A DNA stretch of 40,051 nt. It comes from Gammaproteobacteria bacterium. GTDB taxonomy: Bacteria > Pseudomonadota > Gammaproteobacteria > Ga0077536. The translations under genes were made by a program, and so were the position numbers. This document shows positions 35,373 through 40,051 of the stretch, piece after piece. Below the pieces are notes generated by a model. That model did not search any database and was not told the DNA's origin. It saw nothing but the letters and a program-made list of their open reading frames with translations. The DNA lies in NCBI GenBank assembly GCA_019747795.1, contig JAIEQK010000125.1:1-40051 (forward strand). Direction: 5' to 3'. Numbering within the stretch: the first letter of the stretch is position 1; each line of letters begins with the position of its first letter.

Positions 35373-36735
35373 GGCACAGCGCCACCAAGTGGCGGTCACC
35401 GGCATCGGAATCGTGTCCGCGCTAGGGCACGAGATTGAGGAGTTCTGGCGAAACTGCATCGATGGCGCGAGCCCGTGTACTCCAGTCCCTTCGCACTGGT
35501 CTGTCTATTACAAAGCGAAAAGTAAGTTCTGGAGCCCCTTGCCGTTGCCACCCTATGAGACTGCAGGCATTCGCCGTATTGAGCTTCTCTCATACGACCC
35601 TGCGTGTCTAAACGCGATGTTCGCCGGCACCATGGCCCTTCGCAACGCGAATCTTGGCATTGCTCCGTACGACGAGAAGGGGAATCGATATCGTCTGCTC
35701 GATGTGGACAGAAGACGTAGCGGTGTCTTCATTGGTACCGGCTTAGGCTGTATATCCTCGAGTTTTCAAAACTACGTTCCGCATCTGTTAGCCCCTCTTC
35801 GAGGTGACCTGGAGTCCCCAGATTTCGCGACGTTACAATCGGAACAGCAGTCGGTACGCGAGGAGCTGCTTGAGTATTTGCGCGAATCCCCACGCGTATC
35901 ACAGGTCGCGAGCCTGAAGTCGATGGGTAGCTCGATTAGCGCAGCGCTGTCGATTCGCTACGGCTTCACGGGACCAAATCAGACGACCTTAGGGGCCTGC
36001 GCCGCGGGGCTTATGGCCCTTTGCCAGGGATTTGAATCCATAGCGTCCGGTCAACTTGACCTCGCGCTTGTGGGCGGCAGTGAATACTACGGGGATCGCG
36101 CGGGCGGAGTTTTCATGGCTTTTGACCGCATCAATACACTGACGACTGGTGACTGCGCCGGTAGCCCCGCCAACTGCCCGTTTGACGAGTCAAGGACAGG
36201 ATTTCTTTTCAGTCAGGGGGCGGCGTGTGTACTAGTTCTCGAGAAGCTCGACCAGGCTATCGCTCGTGGTGCACCGATACTCGCCAAGGTCCACAACGCC
36301 GGTATGTCGTCGGACGCGTACTCAATGGTCGCGATATCGGAAGAGGACAACAGTATCGAATCGCTGCTGGAGGAAGTGCTGCGCGACTCAGAGATCTCGC
36401 CGTCGGACATTGACTACGTGAACGCTCATGGGACGGGGACCGTTCAGAACGACGCGGTGGAGGCGAGAATCGTGCGACGAGTCTTTAAGGATCATCCTTT
36501 TGTGAACAGCACTAAGTCGCTCCTAGGGCATACCATCGGAGCATGCGGCGCGATCGAAGCGGCGGTGGTGATTCAGTCATTACGGACTGGAAAATTGCAT
36601 CCTAGTATGGGGCTCTGCGAACCGGTCGAGCCACTGAATTTCGTACGCTCGAGAACTGCAGCTGATATCCGGTTGGCTCTCACACAGAACTTTGGATTCG
36701 GCGGGCACAACGCCGTGGCCGTTTTTGCCAAATAG
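35365..36735 (+). CDS. Beta-ketoacyl-ACP synthase (KAS II/FabF-like), 456 aa
   Basis: A thiolase-fold condensing enzyme with the full Cys-His-His triad: Cys212 (LGACAAGLMAL), His355 (NAHGTGTVQND) and His389 (KSLLGHTIGACGA), plus Lys384. The C-terminal NFGFGGHNAVAVF is the standard glycine-rich turn. It elongates acyl-ACP with malonyl-ACP. It is about 45 residues longer than E. coli FabF. The extra sequence is mainly between the first strand-helix region and the nucleophile (HLLAPLRGDLESPDF and following). It starts with GTG 35365 (or TTG 35362) inside the last codons of the ACP gene, so translation is coupled. Not the housekeeping fabF context: no fabD, fabG or plsX nearby. Confidence 0.92.
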   Translation: MRRAQRHQVAVTGIGIVSALGHEIEEFWRNCIDGASPCTPVPSHWSVYYKAKSKFWSPLPLPPYETAGIRRIELLSYDPACLNAMFAGTMALRNANLGIAPYDEKGNRYRLLDVDRRRSGVFIGTGLGCISSSFQNYVPHLLAPLRGDLESPDFATLQSEQQSVREELLEYLRESPRVSQVASLKSMGSSISAALSIRYGFTGPNQTTLGACAAGLMALCQGFESIASGQLDLALVGGSEYYGDRAGGVFMAFDRINTLTTGDCAGSPANCPFDESRTGFLFSQGAACVLVLEKLDQAIARGAPILAKVHNAGMSSDAYSMVAISEEDNSIESLLEEVLRDSEISPSDIDYVNAHGTGTVQNDAVEARIVRRVFKDHPFVNSTKSLLGHTIGACGAIEAAVVIQSLRTGKLHPSMGLCEPVEPLNFVRSRTAADIRLALTQNFGFGGHNAVAVFAK

Positions 36736-36743
36736 CTGAGAGC

Positions 36744-39308
36744 CTACAGGCTTGCCATTGAAGCTTTGGTCTGCTGCGCAACCTCCTCCAGAGTCTTTGA
36801 GTAGTCCGACAGCCGCGCCGCTAACGATCCGGGGTCGGCTCGCTCGATCGTGCGAGCTATGGTTGCTAAGCGTGGGGCTCCAATTATTCCTGCCGCTCCT
36901 GCAAGAGCGTGCATAGCATCTCGTACCGATTGGATGTCATCGGGAATCCGTGCCTGCCGAACAGTCGCAACGTAGTGCTCTGAATCCTGGTAAAACTCTT
37001 CAAAGAAAGAAGTCTGCTCGGATTTCTCCATCAACTCCACCAGCTCTGAAATCGCTCGATTGTCGATAAGTGGAACATCGAGCTGCCGCACCAGCGCTAT
37101 CGTTTCGTCAGTCGTTCGCACGGCGGACCCGGTAGGAGCAGTTGAAGACACTCGTACGTCACTCAGATGAGACTCGATGGGTTCATACGCCACCTCCTCC
37201 ACGACACGAACAATCTCTGACGGGAGTATGGGTTTGGTTAGGAACCTTGAGATTCCTGCCGACGCCGCCTCCTCTCTCGTTTCGTTGGTGGTGTCCGCTG
37301 TTAACAGAATTATTGGAGTTGCACGGGAGGAGCTAAGGCCAGCGAAGTTATAAATCTTTGCCACCTCTATGCCGTGACGACGTGGCATGTGCATGTCCAG
37401 TAACGCTACGTCATATGGGTCGTCGTTAAGGGCAAACAGTGCCTCATCTCCATTGTCTACGAGAGTGCATGAATGCCCGGCGTTCTCTAACGCGATTTGG
37501 GCGATCTTCCGATTCGTTATGTTGTCATCAGCCACAAGAACTCTCAGCGACCTGGTCCAAACAGGTTGATTCTGTTCTTCGGGCAGTTCTCTTCCTTCTA
37601 GGGTCCCGGAGAGGGCGCAGAGGTTCGTTAGAATTCTGGCGAGCGTCTCTATCGCGACGTCCTGACTAATGAATGTGCTCGCTCCAACAGCGAGGGCAGT
37701 GGTCCGCTCTGAATTCGTTCCAACGACAGCGATCGGGAGCATGCGGGCGACATAGGTCTGCTCAAGGGCGCGAAGCACAGGGCCGATTCCTTCGGGAAAA
37801 TCGTGAGAATGAAGGATTACGGCTTGTGTGCGCGACCACAACGGAGACGAATGTTGCTGCGAAAGGAACTCGCCCAGAGCAATCGAATTCGGGTTCGCGA
37901 GACGGAGCCTAGAGTAGATTGAGCTAATCGTGGTGCATTGATTATCGTCGTTCGCAAGCAGCAGTACATCGGGTAGATCTGGCTCCACGCCACTTGAGTC
38001 GGGTGCAGGCAGACGAAAGGGCAGAGAAAATGTCACCGTGGTACCGAGACCAACTGCAGATCGCAGGGATATCTCTCCCCCCATCAGTCTTATCAGTTCC
38101 TTGGAGTAGGAAGTCCCAAGGCCCGTCCCGTCGTGCCGGCGAGTTCTAGACGTATCAGCCTGCATAAAGGGCTCAAATATCCGGGCAAGATCCCGCTCGG
38201 GGATTCCACATCCCGTGTCTTCAATGTTGAAGGTAACCGTAGTTTCGCGCGAAGTTATTGCGTCTACACTTATGCGGACAACCACCTCACCTTCGTCTGT
38301 AAACTTGACGGCGTTCCCGATGAGATTTAATAGCACTTCACGGAGATGGGTTCCCGAGCAGTAAACGGACAAGGGAAGGCTCGGGTCGATTTCGACGCGC
38401 AGGCGAACGTCCTTTGAGCGGGCCTGTGGGTGCATAACCGCTACCACTTGCCCAACAAGCTTCGCAGGAGACACCACGTCGGTGGATATCCCTATTGCGC
38501 CCGATTCGAATTTACTCAAATCGAGCACGCGGTTAATGAGTTCAAGTAGTGTTTTAGAAGACAGGTCGATGACGTCGATGTAATCGTTTGGGGTGCGGTC
38601 CTTCTGCGAGTCGCGAAGAAACTCAGCAGATGAAATGATTGCGTGCAGTGGGGTCCTTAGCTCGTGGCTCATTCGTGCCAGAAAGTCACTCTTAGCCCGA
38701 TACGCTATCTCCCTTTCCCTTACCGCTTCGTGGAGTTGCGTGATCAGAAAACCTGAGTACAGTGGTACGCACACCATGCCTAAGGCTAGCCCGGTTACGA
38801 AGGGGACTCGGTCTATCCAGAAAGGGGTGACGGAGGCCATCGTTAGGAAGCAAGCCGTCGAGATGACGACGTTAACTTTCAGGTAGTTAACACCATACCT
38901 GGTGCCGTAGCCAATTGAGGTCCAGATATAGATCGCCCAGAGACCGGCAGTGGCGCCACCGCCGATGAGTAGGACGAGGGTGACGAAAAGATTGTCGCTA
39001 ATCAGCGAAGCCGCTCGCTGCCACCGGCGCTCACTTAGACTCGAATTCCTCTGTTGTAGGTAATTAGCCCACCAACAAAGAGTGGTCGCCGAGATCATTG
39101 CTGCGCTCGAAATCCACGCAAAGTGTTTTAGGCTGATCTGCGGATCAGCCCTATACGCGAGGAAGGTCAGACCGACGAAAACGGCGTGGAGAACTACGCG
39201 GATCTTCGCTTGCGGAAGTTCGGTGAGTACCTTGCGGTCTACGGTAGATGGACTCGGACTACGCATGAGTGCCACGGCGCTGCTAGGTAGGCCTCCGTTC
39301 GAAAACAT
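36744..39308 (-). CDS. rpfC: RpfC-like hybrid sensor histidine kinase with receiver and Hpt domains, 854 aa
   Basis: Layout: five hydrophobic segments (about residues 37-52, 62-82, 104-120, 122-158, 168-190) with only short loops. Then HisKA with His215 (MSHELRTP), HATPase with Asn332 (GNAVKF), Asp364 (DTGCG) and GTGLGTS. Next is a receiver-like region (446-563) lacking the acceptor Asp, a full receiver (588-705: Asp594/595, Asp638 in LLDMHMP, Lys692), and a C-terminal Hpt with His800 (MHALAGAAG). This is the order of Xanthomonas RpfC (TM-HK-REC-Hpt) plus one extra degenerate receiver. RpfC senses DSF and phosphorelays to RpfG, which is not in this window. Convergent with the ketosynthase (8-bp gap). 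No clear ribosome-binding site at ATG 39308; ATG 39266 is an alternative. Confidence 0.88.
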   Translation of the reverse strand: MFSNGGLPSSAVALMRSPSPSTVDRKVLTELPQAKIRVVLHAVFVGLTFLAYRADPQISLKHFAWISSAAMISATTLCWWANYLQQRNSSLSERRWQRAASLISDNLFVTLVLLIGGGATAGLWAIYIWTSIGYGTRYGVNYLKVNVVISTACFLTMASVTPFWIDRVPFVTGLALGMVCVPLYSGFLITQLHEAVREREIAYRAKSDFLARMSHELRTPLHAIISSAEFLRDSQKDRTPNDYIDVIDLSSKTLLELINRVLDLSKFESGAIGISTDVVSPAKLVGQVVAVMHPQARSKDVRLRVEIDPSLPLSVYCSGTHLREVLLNLIGNAVKFTDEGEVVVRISVDAITSRETTVTFNIEDTGCGIPERDLARIFEPFMQADTSRTRRHDGTGLGTSYSKELIRLMGGEISLRSAVGLGTTVTFSLPFRLPAPDSSGVEPDLPDVLLLANDDNQCTTISSIYSRLRLANPNSIALGEFLSQQHSSPLWSRTQAVILHSHDFPEGIGPVLRALEQTYVARMLPIAVVGTNSERTTALAVGASTFISQDVAIETLARILTNLCALSGTLEGRELPEEQNQPVWTRSLRVLVADDNITNRKIAQIALENAGHSCTLVDNGDEALFALNDDPYDVALLDMHMPRRHGIEVAKIYNFAGLSSSRATPIILLTADTTNETREEAASAGISRFLTKPILPSEIVRVVEEVAYEPIESHLSDVRVSSTAPTGSAVRTTDETIALVRQLDVPLIDNRAISELVELMEKSEQTSFFEEFYQDSEHYVATVRQARIPDDIQSVRDAMHALAGAAGIIGAPRLATIARTIERADPGSLAARLSDYSKTLEEVAQQTKASMASL

Positions 39309-39451
39309 GCCGTCGCAGAATGGTGACGACGCTTGGGAGCCCTAGTGAAGATTGGCAGCGGAATCATCGCTGTGCAAGCGTGGCCGAGCAGCCTACCCGA
39401 ACGGTGCGATGCACTTCTGCGAGAGCATTCCTCAGTGGTGGACCGGCAAAA

Positions 39452-39480
39452 AAAACCCCAGCGGGCTCCGCTGGGGTTTT
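39452..39480 (-). terminator. Rho-independent terminator of the rrn operon
   Basis: A 13-bp perfect stem (39452-39464 with 39468-39480) and a three-base loop. Read on the minus strand it ends GCTGGGGTTTTTTTT, i.e. a GC-rich hairpin followed by a U-tract. It lies just downstream of the 5S gene, where an rrn terminator is expected, and separates the rRNA transcript from the kinase gene downstream. Confidence 0.93.
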
Positions 39481-39493
39481 CTCAGGAATTAAA

Positions 39494-39609
39494 TCCTGGC
39501 GATGTCCTACTTTCGCATGGTGAATTCCACACTATCATCGGCGCTGAGCAGTTTCACTTCTGAGTTCGGGATGGGGTCAGGTGGTTCCTACTCGCTATTG
39601 TCGCCAGGA
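39494..39609 (-). rRNA. rrf: 5S ribosomal RNA
   Basis: On the minus strand it begins CCTGGCGACAATAGCGAG and contains the conserved core CACCTGACCCCATCCCGAAC then TCAGAAGTGAAAC. It closes with the complementary TCGCCAGGA. Length about 116 bases. The core is nearly identical to E. coli 5S, supporting a gammaproteobacterial origin. Ends are approximate to a few bases. Confidence 0.96.
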
Positions 39610-39705
39610 AAATCGGTGATCGATGCGGTCGGTGTGCGACCCATCGATTAATCTGGAAAGTCGAATTTGTACACTCGCGTCATGACCAAACGCTTGAGCG
39701 TTATA

Positions 39706-40051
<346 letters not shown>

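Noticed and set aside
39320-39563. Two plus-strand frames across the terminator and 5S gene
   Set aside because: They read through the rrn terminator and 5S rRNA in antisense and show no protein features.

Overview
The window reads as one contig from a high-GC Proteobacterium, most likely an uncultured or poorly described gammaproteobacterium with a broad catabolic repertoire. The grounds are the 5S rRNA (close to the E. coli consensus in its core), the many acyl-CoA and xenobiotic-type enzymes, and the REP-like palindromes. No species-level call is possible from the sequence alone.

Positions 1-31549 are very GC-rich. They carry densely packed, mostly metabolic genes: a TPR protein (partial), a small zinc-ribbon-like protein, a DUF885 hydrolase, a class III CoA-transferase, a RibD-like reductase, an acyl-CoA dehydrogenase and an M24 aminopeptidase P. 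Next comes a minus-strand block (15715 down to 7950). It encodes both subunits of an N,N-dimethylformamidase-like enzyme, a Tat-exported amine oxidase, an HsaA-like flavin monooxygenase, a beta-carbonic-anhydrase-like protein and an FAD monooxygenase. Then follow an LLM oxidoreductase, an acyl-CoA synthetase bracketed by two near-identical 22-bp-stem palindromes, a cupin, an epoxide hydrolase, an outer-membrane protein, and a Ser/Thr kinase with a degenerate receiver. After these come a second LLM oxidoreductase, a GlxA regulator/GST/HD-hydrolase set, a VPLPA-CTERM secreted protein, a cyclase-family hydrolase, an SDR, a HIBCH-like hydrolase and a NUDIX hydrolase. Together this looks like degradation of amides, epoxides, branched acids and aromatic compounds feeding CoA-thioester beta-oxidation.

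Positions about 31550-39440 differ: base composition drops visibly and the codon use is unlike the rest. A frameshifted IS30-family element sits at the left edge and a ribosomal RNA operon at the right. This segment looks horizontally acquired. It encodes an RpfF-like DSF synthase (crotonase fold, both catalytic glutamates present), a membrane acyl desaturase just downstream of it, a divergent acyl carrier protein plus ketosynthase pair, and a convergent RpfC-like hybrid histidine kinase (membrane helices, HisKA, HATPase, degenerate receiver, receiver, Hpt). I read it as a self-contained diffusible fatty-acid signalling system. It has its own ACP/KS and desaturase, which the classical rpfF/rpfC locus lacks. 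This is the most interesting object in the window.

Positions 39452-40051 hold the end of an rrn operon on the minus strand: rho-independent terminator, 5S rRNA, and the 3' part of 23S rRNA running off the window.
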